NCBI GenBank assembly: GCA_021531865.1
Contig: JAFBIW010000004.1
Coordinates: 62,001-126,000 of the forward strand
From: Butyricicoccus pullicaecorum
GTDB lineage: Bacteria > Bacillota > Clostridia > Oscillospirales > Butyricicoccaceae
Direction: 5' to 3'
DNA: 64,000 nucleotides
Shown: positions 33,382-42,311 of the stretch, piece after piece
Layout: each line of letters begins with the position of its first letter
How positions within the stretch are numbered: the stretch's first letter is position 1
Program-made: the position numbers and the translations under genes
Notes under the pieces: model-generated
The model's database searches: none
What the model saw: the letters and a program-made list of their open reading frames with translations, nothing else
Told to the model about the DNA's origin: nothing

Positions 33382-34587
33382 TCAAGCGCGGATTTCAGGC
33401 ACGCAGAAGGGCGTTTTGCGGTAGTGACCGCCGCCGACGTGCAGGTCGGGATTGGGCTGCGCCAGCGCGAACAGGTCGTCCGAAAGGACGTCGTGCGCCA
33501 GATAGGGCTGCACCGCATTGGGCAGGCCGCGTTCTGCGGCCGGCTTGACGATGACGGGCAGGGAGGAAGTCTGTCCGATCAGCCGGATCAGCTCGCGCCC
33601 GCGCGGGCCGAGCGCCAGCACGCGCAGATAATGGGGCGCGACGTCCATGCTGCCGGGCAGGTCGATATAGGCGCGCAGCAGAGCGCGCCGGATGCGCGCG
33701 AGCGGGTAGCGCCGGGTCTGCGCAGCCTCGCAGATGGCCGCGAAGGTGCCGTTGGACTGAATCGCCTGATAGAGCCGGTTCTGCAAGCCGTCCTCGCCCG
33801 TGATATAAAGGTAGAGATCGGCGGCTGACATCCGGCGCAGGTGGGCGACGATGGCGCGGTCGCAGGCGGCTGCGTGGACGGGAGCCGCGCCGCAGGTCAG
33901 GGCGGCGGACAGAACAGCGAAGGCGGCAGGCGGCATCACGCGGCGGCAGGCGGACAGGTCGCCCGACAGAATGCGCGCCCGTACAAAGGAGGCCGAGGGC
34001 AGGGCGTCGGGTGCGTCACTGTCGTGCGCCGCGCCCGCGCGGCGGATGGTGAGCGGCTCGATCGGACTGCCGTGCCGCGCAAGCGCGGCCAGATATTCGA
34101 CGGCCAGCGTGTTGTTCGGACTCGAGAACACCGCCCCGGCTTCCGGGTCGCGTGCCGAAATCGCCGACTGCAATGCGGCGGCAAAGGACTGCCCGGCTGA
34201 CATTCGCGCGCGGATCGCGCCCCGGTCGATGGAAAGCTCGGCCGCGCGGCGGAGCAGGGCGAGGTCGCCGCATTCCGAGCCGAAGGACAGATGGGTCACA
34301 CAGCCGAGCGCGCCGAGCATGCTGACCGCGCCTGCCGCGAAGCCCTCCGCCGACGACAGCACCGCCGAGAGCGGCAGCTCGATCACAAGATCGGCTCCGT
34401 TCTGCGCGGCCATGGCCGCGCGGCGGTACTTGCCGATTACCCCGAAATCGCCGCGCTGGACATAATTGCCCGACATGACGGCAATGATCGCGGTATCCGC
34501 GCCCAAACGGGCGCGGGTCTCGGCAAGATGGAAGGCATGACCATTATGGAAGGGGTTGTATTCCGCAACGACGCCACAAATTTTCAT
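33382..34587 (-). CDS. tmcAL: tRNA(Met) cytidine acetate ligase TmcAL
   Basis: The 401-residue enzyme makes N4-acetylcytidine at the wobble base of elongator tRNA(Met), using acetate and ATP. The N-terminal nucleotidyltransferase-like fold shows VVAEYNPFHNGHAFHL and MSGNYVQRGDF. The start at 34587 (MKICGVV) is chosen, with GGAGG 6 bp upstream, over 34599. It diverges from acetate kinase, which is notable because both use acetate. Confidence 0.94.
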   Translation of the reverse strand: MKICGVVAEYNPFHNGHAFHLAETRARLGADTAIIAVMSGNYVQRGDFGVIGKYRRAAMAAQNGADLVIELPLSAVLSSAEGFAAGAVSMLGALGCVTHLSFGSECGDLALLRRAAELSIDRGAIRARMSAGQSFAAALQSAISARDPEAGAVFSSPNNTLAVEYLAALARHGSPIEPLTIRRAGAAHDSDAPDALPSASFVRARILSGDLSACRRVMPPAAFAVLSAALTCGAAPVHAAACDRAIVAHLRRMSAADLYLYITGEDGLQNRLYQAIQSNGTFAAICEAAQTRRYPLARIRRALLRAYIDLPGSMDVAPHYLRVLALGPRGRELIRLIGQTSSLPVIVKPAAERGLPNAVQPYLAHDVLSDDLFALAQPNPDLHVGGGHYRKTPFCVPEIRA

Positions 34588-34750
34588 AAATGCCTCCAAA
34601 AAATCCAGAATTGCTGTTGCTCATTCTCTCGGGTTAGTGTAAAATAAATGTAGATAAAATTATTGTACACTTATTTGTGCTTTCTTGCAAATTCTTTTGC
34701 AAGGGGTCAAATAAAAAACATTTCAAATCACAGCAAGGGAGTTATGAAGG

Positions 34751-35956
34751 ATGAAAGTACTGGTTATTAACGCAGGCAGTTCTTCTCTGAAGTATCAGCT
34801 GTTCGATATGGACACCAAGACCGTCATGGCCAAGGGTCTGTGCGAGCGCATCGGCATTGACGGCAAGCTGACCCATCAGGGCAGCTCGGACGAAAAGTAC
34901 AAGGCGGATGTGCCGATGAGCACCCACGCCGATGCGATCAAGGCGGTCATCGACATCCTGCTCGATGAAAAGTGGGGCGTCATCAAGAGCATGTCCGAGA
35001 TCAATGCGGTCGGCCACCGTGTCGTACACGGCGGCGAGTACTTTGCTGATTCCGTCCTCATCAACGAGGACGTCATCAAGGCGATCGAGGCCTGCATCCC
35101 GCTGGCGCCGCTCCACAATACCCCGAACCTCATCGGCATCCATGCCTGCGAGGAGGTCATGGGCAAGGACGTACCGCAGGTCGCTGTCTTCGATACCGCC
35201 TTCCATCAGACCATGCCGCCCAAGAACTACATGTACGCCATCCCGTACGAATACTATGAGAAGTACAAGATCCGCCGCTACGGCTTCCACGGCACCTCTC
35301 ATAAGTATGTCTCCCAGCAGGCGGCTGAGATGCTCGGCCGTCCGATCGAGGATCTGAAGATCATCACCTGCCATCTGGGCAACGGCTCCTCCATCACCGC
35401 GATCGACGGCGGCAAGTCGGTCGATACCTCGATGGGCTTCACCCCGCTGGACGGCCTGCCGATGGGCACCCGCGCGGGCAACATCGACCCGGCGATCATC
35501 GAGTTCCTGGCTGAGCACGAGAACATGGACGCGCATGAGGTCATCAATATCCTGAACAAGAAGTCCGGTATGCTGGGCATCTCGGGCGTTTCCTCCGACT
35601 TCCGTGATCTGGACACCGCCATCAACGAGGGCAATGTCCGCGCCGCGCTGGCCAAGGATATGTTCAATCTGTCCGTTAAGAAGATCATCGGCTCGTATAT
35701 CGCGGCCATGGGCGGCGTCGATGCGATCGTCTTCACCGCCGGCGTTGGCGAGAACGACCGCTCCGTCCGCTGGGATGTCTGCGAGCACATGGAGTATCTG
35801 GGCATCAAGATCGACCCCGAGAAGAACAAGTTCCGCGGCCGTCAGATGGATATTTCCATCGACTACGCCCGTGTCCGCGTTCTGGTCATCCCGACCAACG
35901 AGGAGCTCGTCATCGCGCAGGATACCGAGCGCCTGGTCAACGCGGCTACCAAGTAA
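34751..35956 (+). CDS. ackA: Acetate kinase
   Basis: The 401-residue ASKHA enzyme converts acetyl phosphate plus ADP to acetate plus ATP. N-terminal [20 protein letters not shown], the GHRVVHGG motif, TAFHQTMP and FTAGVGEN are all diagnostic. pta is not adjacent. The high-expression codon use and the GGAGT ribosome site suggest a fermentation gene. A CTTGCAAA/TTTGCAAG dyad (34684-34703) and a possible promoter TTGCTC-17-TAAAAT (34617-34645) lie upstream. Confidence 0.98.
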   Translation: MKVLVINAGSSSLKYQLFDMDTKTVMAKGLCERIGIDGKLTHQGSSDEKYKADVPMSTHADAIKAVIDILLDEKWGVIKSMSEINAVGHRVVHGGEYFADSVLINEDVIKAIEACIPLAPLHNTPNLIGIHACEEVMGKDVPQVAVFDTAFHQTMPPKNYMYAIPYEYYEKYKIRRYGFHGTSHKYVSQQAAEMLGRPIEDLKIITCHLGNGSSITAIDGGKSVDTSMGFTPLDGLPMGTRAGNIDPAIIEFLAEHENMDAHEVINILNKKSGMLGISGVSSDFRDLDTAINEGNVRAALAKDMFNLSVKKIIGSYIAAMGGVDAIVFTAGVGENDRSVRWDVCEHMEYLGIKIDPEKNKFRGRQMDISIDYARVRVLVIPTNEELVIAQDTERLVNAATK

Positions 35957-35983
35957 AAATAACCCGTTTGCTGCAACGAAAAT

Positions 35984-36012
35984 GCCCCTGCCGTCCGGCA
36001 GGGGCGTTTTTT
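35984..36012 (+). terminator. Terminator after ackA
   Basis: GCCCCTGCC/GGCAGGGGC with GTCC loop, then GTTTTTT. Confidence 0.94.
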
Positions 36013-36013
36013 G

Positions 36014-36229
36014 TCAGTGTGCGTGCGGACGGGCGGACGGCTCCGGCTCAACGCGCGGGAAAAAGCTGAAGGCCCACAGGCCGGCCAGACCGACCAGCGT
36101 ATAAATGATGCGGCTGGCGAGCGAGAGCTGGCCGCCGAAGATCCATGCTACGAGATCCAGTCCGAACAGGCCGATCAGACCCCAGTTGATCGCGCCGATG
36201 ATCACGATCGCGAGCACCAGTTTGTTCAT
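36014..36229 (-). CDS. DUF378 small membrane protein
   Basis: The 71-residue protein is MNKLVLAIVIIGAINWGLIG followed by a second hydrophobic segment (RIIYTLVGLAGLWAFSFF), the two-helix DUF378/YuzA pattern with the conserved NWGL. The ATG at 36229 has GGAGGTGA at good spacing; earlier starts are rejected. A proline- and histidine-containing C-terminal tail ends the protein. Function unknown; some DUF378 proteins are stress-linked in Firmicutes. Confidence 0.9.
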   Translation of the reverse strand: MNKLVLAIVIIGAINWGLIGLFGLDLVAWIFGGQLSLASRIIYTLVGLAGLWAFSFFPRVEPEPSARPHAH

Positions 36230-36285
36230 AGCGTTCACCTCCTTCGATCGGAAAATAGTATGTACAATTTGTGACATTTCATGTG

Positions 36286-36320
36286 ACCGGCTTTTCATTT
36301 GGCCGGTTTTCCGCTATAAT
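36286..36320 (+). promoter_or_regulatory. Candidate promoter of the PHP phosphatase with dyad
   Basis: TATAAT at 36315-36320 with a weak TTTTCA 17 bp upstream (36292-36297). The -35 region sits inside the dyad ACCGGC (36286-36291)/GCCGGT (36302-36307). Confidence 0.5.
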
Positions 36321-36353
36321 AAGATAAGCAAAATTTGACAGGGGGAAGCAGAT

Positions 36354-37154
36354 ATGCGGGTGGATCTCCATTCTCATTCCAAATATTCGTTTGACGCGGA
36401 CAAGGAACCGGCTTCAATCGCCGAAATGGCCGAAGCGGCGGCGGCGCGCGGGTTGGACGCCTTCGCGGTGACCGACCATTACGACCTGTTCCGGAAGGCC
36501 GCGCCGATCACGCATGACATCGCGGCGGTCGGACGCGAGATCGAGGAAACAAAGCCGGCCTTTGCGGGCCGGTTCGAAATCCTGTGGGGCATCGAGCTGG
36601 GCGAGCCGCACGCCAATCCGGCGATGGCGCAGGATATCCTGTCGCAGCACCGGTTTGACGTTGTCGTCGGTTCGCTGCACGCCATGCCGAACGACCTCGA
36701 CCTCTATTTTCACGATTACGCGCACCTCGACTGCGACGCGCTGCTGCGCGATTACTTCGCCGAGGTGCTGGCGATGGAGCGTTTCGGCGGCTTCGATGTG
36801 CTGGCTCATTTGGATTATCCGCTGCGCGTCATGAAGCTGCCTGACAACCAGCCCTCGTTTGACAATTTCGGGGAGTTCATCGCGCCCGTTCTGCGGGAGG
36901 CGGTCGACCGGGGCTACGCCCTCGAGATCAACGCGGCCAGCCTGTTCAGTTGGATGGGGCATCCCGGCCCCGACCAGTGGATTCTGCGGGAGTTCAAGCG
37001 TATGGGCGGGGAACGCATCAGCATCGGCTCGGACGCCCACCGGGCGGCCGATCTGGGACGCGGCATGACCGAATGCGCCGACTGGGCCCGTCAGGCGGGC
37101 TTTGACCATGTAACGCTGTTCCGAAACCGCCAGCCGGTGCGGGTTTCACTGTGA
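36354..37154 (+). CDS. PHP-domain phosphatase, histidinol-phosphatase (HisJ)-like
   Basis: The 266-residue protein has PHP metal motifs DLHSHSKYSFDA at the N-terminus, VTDHYD, an internal GIELGEPH glutamate, VVGSLHAM and the C-terminal IGSDAHRAADLG. The family includes HisK/HisJ-type histidinol-phosphatases. No other histidine genes are near, so the substrate is not settled; ispE follows 16 bp later and may be cotranscribed. Confidence 0.85.
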   Translation: MRVDLHSHSKYSFDADKEPASIAEMAEAAAARGLDAFAVTDHYDLFRKAAPITHDIAAVGREIEETKPAFAGRFEILWGIELGEPHANPAMAQDILSQHRFDVVVGSLHAMPNDLDLYFHDYAHLDCDALLRDYFAEVLAMERFGGFDVLAHLDYPLRVMKLPDNQPSFDNFGEFIAPVLREAVDRGYALEINAASLFSWMGHPGPDQWILREFKRMGGERISIGSDAHRAADLGRGMTECADWARQAGFDHVTLFRNRQPVRVSL

Positions 37155-37170
37155 AAGGAAGGAAAAACGG

Positions 37171-38031
37171 ATGAATGAAGTACAGATCGCGGCGCACGCC
37201 AAGATCAATCTGACGCTCGATGTGACCGGCCGCCTGCCGAACGGCTATCACACGGTGCGGATGGTCATGCAGTCGGTCGGCCTGCATGACGACGTGACGG
37301 TCACCCGGAACAGTTCGGGCGCGGTCACGTTGACCTGTGACAAGGCCTATGTCCCGACCGACGGACGCAATCTGGCTGTGCGCGCGGCCGCGCTGTTTTT
37401 CGAGGAGACCGGCCTTACAAACGAGGGTCTGCACATTGACATCGTCAAGCGCATCCCGGTCGCGGCCGGGCTGGCGGGCGGTTCGACCGACGCGGCTGCT
37501 GTCCTGCACGCGCTTGACACCCTGTACGAAACCGACCTCCCGCTCGAGCGGCTGTGCGAGATCGGACTCAAGCTGGGCGCGGACGTGCCGTACTGCCTGC
37601 TGGGCGGCACCATGCTGGCCGAGGGCATCGGTGAAGCGCTCACACCCATCCTGCCGCCGCCCTATTGCCACGTCGTGCTGTGCAAGCCGCCCTTCGCGGT
37701 CTCGACCGCCGCAGTCTATGCCGCGATCGACGCGGAAACGCTGACCGTCCGTCCGGACACCGACGGGATGCTGGCCGCGCTGGCGGCGGGCGACTACGCG
37801 GGCGTGTGCCATCGGCTTTATAACGTGATGGAAACGGTCACGGCGGCGCGCCACAGCGAGATCGGTCAGATCAAGGATACGCTGCTGTCCTGCGGCGCGG
37901 AGGGCGCGGTCATGAGCGGCAGCGGCCCGACCACCTTCGGCCTGTTTTCCAATTCTGAGAAGGCCCGCGCGGCCTATGAGGCGCTCAAACCGGTCTTCCC
38001 GGATACCCATTTGACCGAGCTTTTGGTTTAA
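37171..38031 (+). CDS. ispE: 4-diphosphocytidyl-2-C-methyl-D-erythritol kinase IspE
   Basis: The 286-residue GHMP kinase has AKINLTLDVTGRLPNGYH at the N-terminus, ATP-binding PVAAGLAGGSTDAAAVLHA and the C-terminal MSGSGPTTFGLF. It phosphorylates CDP-ME in the MEP isoprenoid pathway. An AAGGAAGG site precedes the ATG. It lies next to spoIIR, a common Clostridia arrangement. Confidence 0.97.
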   Translation: MNEVQIAAHAKINLTLDVTGRLPNGYHTVRMVMQSVGLHDDVTVTRNSSGAVTLTCDKAYVPTDGRNLAVRAAALFFEETGLTNEGLHIDIVKRIPVAAGLAGGSTDAAAVLHALDTLYETDLPLERLCEIGLKLGADVPYCLLGGTMLAEGIGEALTPILPPPYCHVVLCKPPFAVSTAAVYAAIDAETLTVRPDTDGMLAALAAGDYAGVCHRLYNVMETVTAARHSEIGQIKDTLLSCGAEGAVMSGSGPTTFGLFSNSEKARAAYEALKPVFPDTHLTELLV

Positions 38032-38090
38032 ACCGGGGAAAATCCGTCCATACTGGCAGTACAAAACCGGTATGAAACGGAGGACATCCC

Positions 38091-38654
38091 ATGAAATTCA
38101 GACGGATCGAAGTGACGCTGCTCTGCACGCTGGCCGTGCTGTTTGCATATGCCGCAGGCGTTTCGCTCGCGCGGGAACATCTGGCGGACGGTCTCGTGCG
38201 CCTGCATGTGATCGCCAATTCGAACTCGGCGGCCGATCAGGCGCTCAAGCTGCGCGTACGCGACCGCGTGCTTGCGGTGACCGAACCCTTACTGCGCGGA
38301 GCGGACAGTCCGGCCGACGTCCGGCAGCGCCTGTCCGACCATTTGCAGGAGATCACCGACGCGGGCGCACAGGTGCTGCGCGAGGCGGACGCACCCTATT
38401 CGCTCTCGGCCCAGCTTGCAGGGGAGTATTACCCGACCCGGACGTATGACACCTTTTCTCTGCCTGCGGGCGAGTACGTCGGCCTGAAGCTCCGGCTGGG
38501 GCAGGCGGACGGACGCAACTGGTGGTGCGTGGTCTTTCCGCCCCTGTGCACGAGCGCGGCGGAGGCGCCCGACAGCGCCCTGTGCGAGCAGACCAGCTTC
38601 CGGTTTAAGACTGCTGAATGGCTGGGCGCCCTGCGCGCCCGCATCCGGGGTTGA
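38091..38654 (+). CDS. spoIIR: Stage II sporulation protein R
   Basis: The 187-residue protein has a signal-anchor (about 8-28), then the SpoIIR core LVRLHVIANSNSAADQALKLRVRDRV and a Trp-rich NWWCVVFPPLC motif. SpoIIR is made in the forespore under sigma-F and triggers SpoIIGA processing of pro-sigma-E in the mother cell. Its presence shows the host can form endospores. The predicted forespore promoter was not identified with confidence. Confidence 0.95.
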   Translation: MKFRRIEVTLLCTLAVLFAYAAGVSLAREHLADGLVRLHVIANSNSAADQALKLRVRDRVLAVTEPLLRGADSPADVRQRLSDHLQEITDAGAQVLREADAPYSLSAQLAGEYYPTRTYDTFSLPAGEYVGLKLRLGQADGRNWWCVVFPPLCTSAAEAPDSALCEQTSFRFKTAEWLGALRARIRG

Positions 38655-38711
38655 GCCGGACGCGGAAATGTGATAAAATGAAACGAAAAACAAAACAAAG
38701 GAAGTGAAAGG

Positions 38712-40058
38712 ATGCAGAAATCCTTGAAGGGGCTGGATCGGTTTTTCTGGCTCTATCTGATGCTCAATCCGGTGCTTGACATCGTCAACGGCGTGTTCAT
38801 CTGGATGCTCACGCGCGGCTACGCGATGGAAGCGGTCAATTACCGCGAACTGACCAACGCGGGCGGCATGACGGCGACGCCCGCGCTGATCGTCCGCATG
38901 GCCGTGCTCGTCGTCATGGTCGTGTACATATTGCTCCTGCGCGACAAAAAAGCCATCCTGACCGCCCTGCCGATGGGCGCGGCGTGGGCGCTCTCGGTCG
39001 TATCCGAGCTGATCAACTTCGGCAGCCTGAACCTGTCGCTCGACGTGACCTTCTTCGCCCGCTTTGCCTATAACGTCGCGGTCGCGATGGTCTATCTCAA
39101 CGTCTTCCGCCGCTCGTCCCTGACCCGGGAGCAGCTCATCGACAAGGTGCATTGCTATATCAACGGCATGACGATCATTTTCGCGCTGGGCATTCTGGTG
39201 CCGTATGTCATGAACGTCGGCTACCGCACCTATTATGACCGCTTCGGCGCGCGTGGCGTGCGCGGCTTCTATTATTCGGGCAACGACATCACGGGTGCGT
39301 TTATGATCCTGCTGCCGCTGGCGCTGGCGTATTTCCTGTTCCTGCCCAAGGAACGGTTCACCCGCGGCCGTGCCTTCCTTTACAGCCTGGGGCCGGCCAT
39401 GTCGCTGCTCTGTCTGGCGCTGATCGGCACCAAGACCGCGTTTCTCGCGCTCGGCGTTTCCGCCGTCATCATGCTGCTGTACGCGATCGTCTGTCTGGTG
39501 CGCGGCGACCGTTCGCCCATCCTGCGTCTTGTGCTGGTCGCGGTGATGACGGTTGTGATTGCGGTCATCGTTTCGGCCGCCGCCGTGTTTATGAACGGCG
39601 CGGGACAGGGCCTGATGAAGATTCTCGAAGGCTCGCTGGGCGGTATGCGTGACGTGGCCGAGGAGCCGGGCGGCAGCCTGATCTCGGGCCGCTGGAACAA
39701 GCTCGCGGCCACCTTCGCTTCGTTCAAGGAGGCGGGGCCGTTTGCATGGCTGTTCGGCGTGGGACGCGGTTCGCAGGGTCACATCATCGAGATGGATCTG
39801 TGCGACGTTGCCATGTTCTACGGTCTGTTCGGCTGTGTGACGATGCTCTGGATGTACGTCAAGTACGGCGTCGAGTTCCTCATCCGCTTTTTTAAGGGCT
39901 TTGACGTACTCCGCCTGGGCGCGTTCGTCTCCCTTGGCCTGACCGTCGCCTACCTGACGATGGCCGGTCACGTCCTCTTTACCGTCACCTCGGGCTTCTT
40001 CTTCGCGTTCGCGCTGGTCTATGCCCGTTTGCTGACGACCGAAAAAGACAAATTATGA
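38712..40058 (+). CDS. O-antigen ligase/polymerase-like polytopic membrane protein
   Basis: The 448-residue protein has about 11-12 TM helices and a large loop with YYSGNDITGAFM, then a periplasmic-side segment SGRWNKLAATFASFKEAGP and GVGRGSQG, resembling Wzy/WaaL O-antigen ligase family proteins (Wzy_C). Such proteins polymerise or transfer surface polysaccharides. No glycosyltransferases adjoin, so its partner glycan is unknown. It has its own Shine-Dalgarno AAAGGAAGTGAAAGG. Confidence 0.85.
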   Translation: MQKSLKGLDRFFWLYLMLNPVLDIVNGVFIWMLTRGYAMEAVNYRELTNAGGMTATPALIVRMAVLVVMVVYILLLRDKKAILTALPMGAAWALSVVSELINFGSLNLSLDVTFFARFAYNVAVAMVYLNVFRRSSLTREQLIDKVHCYINGMTIIFALGILVPYVMNVGYRTYYDRFGARGVRGFYYSGNDITGAFMILLPLALAYFLFLPKERFTRGRAFLYSLGPAMSLLCLALIGTKTAFLALGVSAVIMLLYAIVCLVRGDRSPILRLVLVAVMTVVIAVIVSAAAVFMNGAGQGLMKILEGSLGGMRDVAEEPGGSLISGRWNKLAATFASFKEAGPFAWLFGVGRGSQGHIIEMDLCDVAMFYGLFGCVTMLWMYVKYGVEFLIRFFKGFDVLRLGAFVSLGLTVAYLTMAGHVLFTVTSGFFFAFALVYARLLTTEKDKL

Positions 40059-40065
40059 TCGGAAG

Positions 40066-40096
40066 AGTTCCCCGGAAAGGGGAACTTTTCTTTTTG
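40066..40096 (+). terminator. Terminator before cwlD
   Basis: AGTTCCCC/GGGGAACT with GGAAA loop then TTTCTTTTT. Confidence 0.87.
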
Positions 40097-40106
40097 CATC
40101 CAGTCT

Positions 40107-40114
40107 GTTATAAT
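40107..40114 (+). promoter_or_regulatory. Extended -10 promoter of cwlD
   Basis: TGTTATAAT (40106-40114) is an extended -10 (TG-N-TATAAT) with a poor -35 (TTTTCT), 58 bp before cwlD. A sporulation sigma promoter cannot be excluded. Confidence 0.45.
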
Positions 40115-40171
40115 GAAAATGACATAGTTCCGCTGTCCTGCCGCATAGCATGGGGACAGGGAGGCGGTGAC

Positions 40172-40882
40172 ATGAAAAAAGGACGGTTCGCGCTGTGTGC
40201 GGCGGCTTGCCTGTGCGCCCTGTGTCTGGCCTATGCCGTGCGCGGCGGTCGGCCGGTCTGGCAGGTGTTCAGTGCGCAGGATACGCCGGTGACGCTGGTG
40301 CTGGACGCCGGACACGGCGGCTTTGACGGCGGCGCGGTTGGTGCGAACGGCACGACCGAGCAGCACATCAACCTGTGCATTGCCCGGCGCGTGCGTGATC
40401 TGGCCGGACTGTTCGGCGTGCCCGCCGTGATGACCCGGGAGGATGAAGAAGCCCTCGATTATGTCCCCGGCCGGTCGGTGCGGGAAAACAAGCGGGCGGA
40501 CATTCAGGCGCGGGAAGCGGCCTGCCGCGCGGTGCGGAATCCGGTCTTCCTCAGCATCCATCTGAACAAATTCGAACAGGCGCGGTATTACGGCGCGCAG
40601 GTCTTTTATTCGGGGAACAACGCGCAGAGCCGTCCGATTGCCGAAGCCATTCAGGCCGCGCTGATCGCGGGCATTCCGAACGGCAACGACCGGAAGGCCA
40701 AACAGGCGGCTGATACGATTTATTTAATGAAACGACTGGACTGCCCCGCGCTCGTCGTCGAGTGCGGTTTTCTCTCCAACCCGGCGGAGGAGGCGCGGCT
40801 CAAGCAGTCTGATTACCAGACCCAGCTTTCGGTCTGCATCGTTTCGGGCTATCTGCGTGCCCGGGGCGGTCTGACCGGATGA
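40172..40882 (+). CDS. cwlD: N-acetylmuramoyl-L-alanine amidase CwlD
   Basis: The 236-residue protein has a signal-anchor (MKKGRFALCAAACLCALCLA) and an Amidase_3 zinc domain: VLDAGHGGFDGGAVG (zinc His), FLSIHLNKF (zinc His) and VVECGFLSN (catalytic Glu). The length equals CwlD, which works with PdaA to make muramic-delta-lactam in spore cortex. The longer frame from 40055 overlaps the terminator and is rejected; GGAGGCGGTGAC precedes the ATG. Confidence 0.92.
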   Translation: MKKGRFALCAAACLCALCLAYAVRGGRPVWQVFSAQDTPVTLVLDAGHGGFDGGAVGANGTTEQHINLCIARRVRDLAGLFGVPAVMTREDEEALDYVPGRSVRENKRADIQAREAACRAVRNPVFLSIHLNKFEQARYYGAQVFYSGNNAQSRPIAEAIQAALIAGIPNGNDRKAKQAADTIYLMKRLDCPALVVECGFLSNPAEEARLKQSDYQTQLSVCIVSGYLRARGGLTG

Positions 40883-40895
40883 TCAGGAGGAACCC

Positions 40896-42263
40896 ATGAA
40901 ACAGAAAACCCTGTTCCTGTGCAGCGACTGCGGCTACGAAAGCCCGAAGTGGTTCGGCAAATGCCCGTCCTGCGGCGCGTGGAACACGATGAGTGAATTT
41001 AAGGTGCAGCCCGAGACCGCGACGCGCGGCGTGCTGCCGTCGGATGGGCGCGGCCGCATCCAGAACAAGCCGGTGCTGCTGGACGACATCGACACGACGA
41101 GCGAGGATCGCTTCCACTCGGGCATTGGTGAGCTCGACCGTGTGCTGGGCGGCGGCGCGGTGCACGGCTCGTTCGTGCTGGTGGGCGGCGAGCCGGGCAT
41201 CGGCAAATCGACCCTGCTCTTACAGATGTGCCAGGAGATGTGTAAGGCGGCCAAGGTGCTCTATGTCTCGGGCGAGGAATCCCTGCGGCAGATCAAGCTG
41301 CGCGCCCGACGGCTGGATGTGCGCTCGTCCAACCTGTTCGTGCTGGCTGAGACCGATATGGACGAGATCGTGCAGGAGACCGACCTGCTGAAGCCCGACA
41401 TTCTGATCGTCGACTCGATCCAGACCGTCTACCGCCGCGACCTGACCGCCGCGCCCGGCGGCACGACCCAGATCAAGGAATGTGCGATGAGCCTGATGCA
41501 GTACGCCAAGCGGAACAGCGTCACCATCTTCATCGTCGGCCACGTCAACAAGGAGGGCACCCTGGCAGGCCCCAAGATCCTCGAGCACATGGTTGACTGC
41601 GTCCTGTATTTCGAGGGCGAGCGCACAGGCCCCTTCCGTTGTCTGCGCGCGGCCAAGAACCGTTTCGGTTCGACCAATGAGATCGGCGTATTTGAAATGA
41701 GCGACCGAGGGCTGCTCGAGGTGCAGAATCCCTCGGCGGCCATGCTGGCCGGGCATCCGACCGGCGCGTCGGGCAACTGCATCGCCTGCGTCATGGAGGG
41801 CACCCGTCCGCTGCTGGCCGAGGTGCAGGCGCTCGTCGCCAAGACCCAGTTCGGCGGCAGTCCGCGCCGCACGGCGGCGGGCGTCGATTACAACCGCATG
41901 GTGCTGCTGCTCGCCATTCTGGAGAAGCGCGCCGGGCTGTTCCTGTCCGGGTCGGATGCCTATGTCAACGTCGTCGGCGGTATGCGGCTGGACGAGCCTG
42001 CGGCCGACCTGCCTATGCTGCTGGCCATCGCGTCCAGCTTCCGGGACAAGCCCCTGCCCGAGGGCGTCATGAGCTTCGGTGAGGTCGGCCTGACCGGTGA
42101 GCTGCGCGCGGTCTCGAGCGCGGCACAGCGGATTCAGGAGGCCTACCGGCTGGGCTTCCATACCTGTATCATGCCGATGCAGGATCTGGGCGATGGCCTG
42201 CCGAAGGATATGAACGTCGTGCAGGTGCGCACCGTGCAGGACGCCATCCGCGCCGTATTGTAA
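40896..42263 (+). CDS. radA: DNA repair protein RadA
   Basis: The 455-residue protein has an N-terminal zinc finger (CSDCG...CPSCG at about 10-30), Walker A GEPGIGKSTLLLQ, the RadA-specific KNRFGSTNE motif and a C-terminal Lon-like domain (VGLTGELRAVSSAAQR). It acts in recombination by unwinding and promoting branch migration. It starts 13 bp after cwlD with an AGGAGG site. Confidence 0.97.
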   Translation: MKQKTLFLCSDCGYESPKWFGKCPSCGAWNTMSEFKVQPETATRGVLPSDGRGRIQNKPVLLDDIDTTSEDRFHSGIGELDRVLGGGAVHGSFVLVGGEPGIGKSTLLLQMCQEMCKAAKVLYVSGEESLRQIKLRARRLDVRSSNLFVLAETDMDEIVQETDLLKPDILIVDSIQTVYRRDLTAAPGGTTQIKECAMSLMQYAKRNSVTIFIVGHVNKEGTLAGPKILEHMVDCVLYFEGERTGPFRCLRAAKNRFGSTNEIGVFEMSDRGLLEVQNPSAAMLAGHPTGASGNCIACVMEGTRPLLAEVQALVAKTQFGGSPRRTAAGVDYNRMVLLLAILEKRAGLFLSGSDAYVNVVGGMRLDEPAADLPMLLAIASSFRDKPLPEGVMSFGEVGLTGELRAVSSAAQRIQEAYRLGFHTCIMPMQDLGDGLPKDMNVVQVRTVQDAIRAVL

Positions 42264-42272
42264 TCGAATGAA

Positions 42273-42304
42273 AAAATCCGTCCCGGTTTTGGGACGGATT
42301 TTTC
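42273..42304. terminator. Bidirectional terminator between radA and pepD
   Basis: AAAATCCGTCCC/GGGACGGATTTT, loop GGTTTT; identical arms to the terminator after obgE. Confidence 0.92.
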
Positions 42305-42311
42305 TTTTCCG

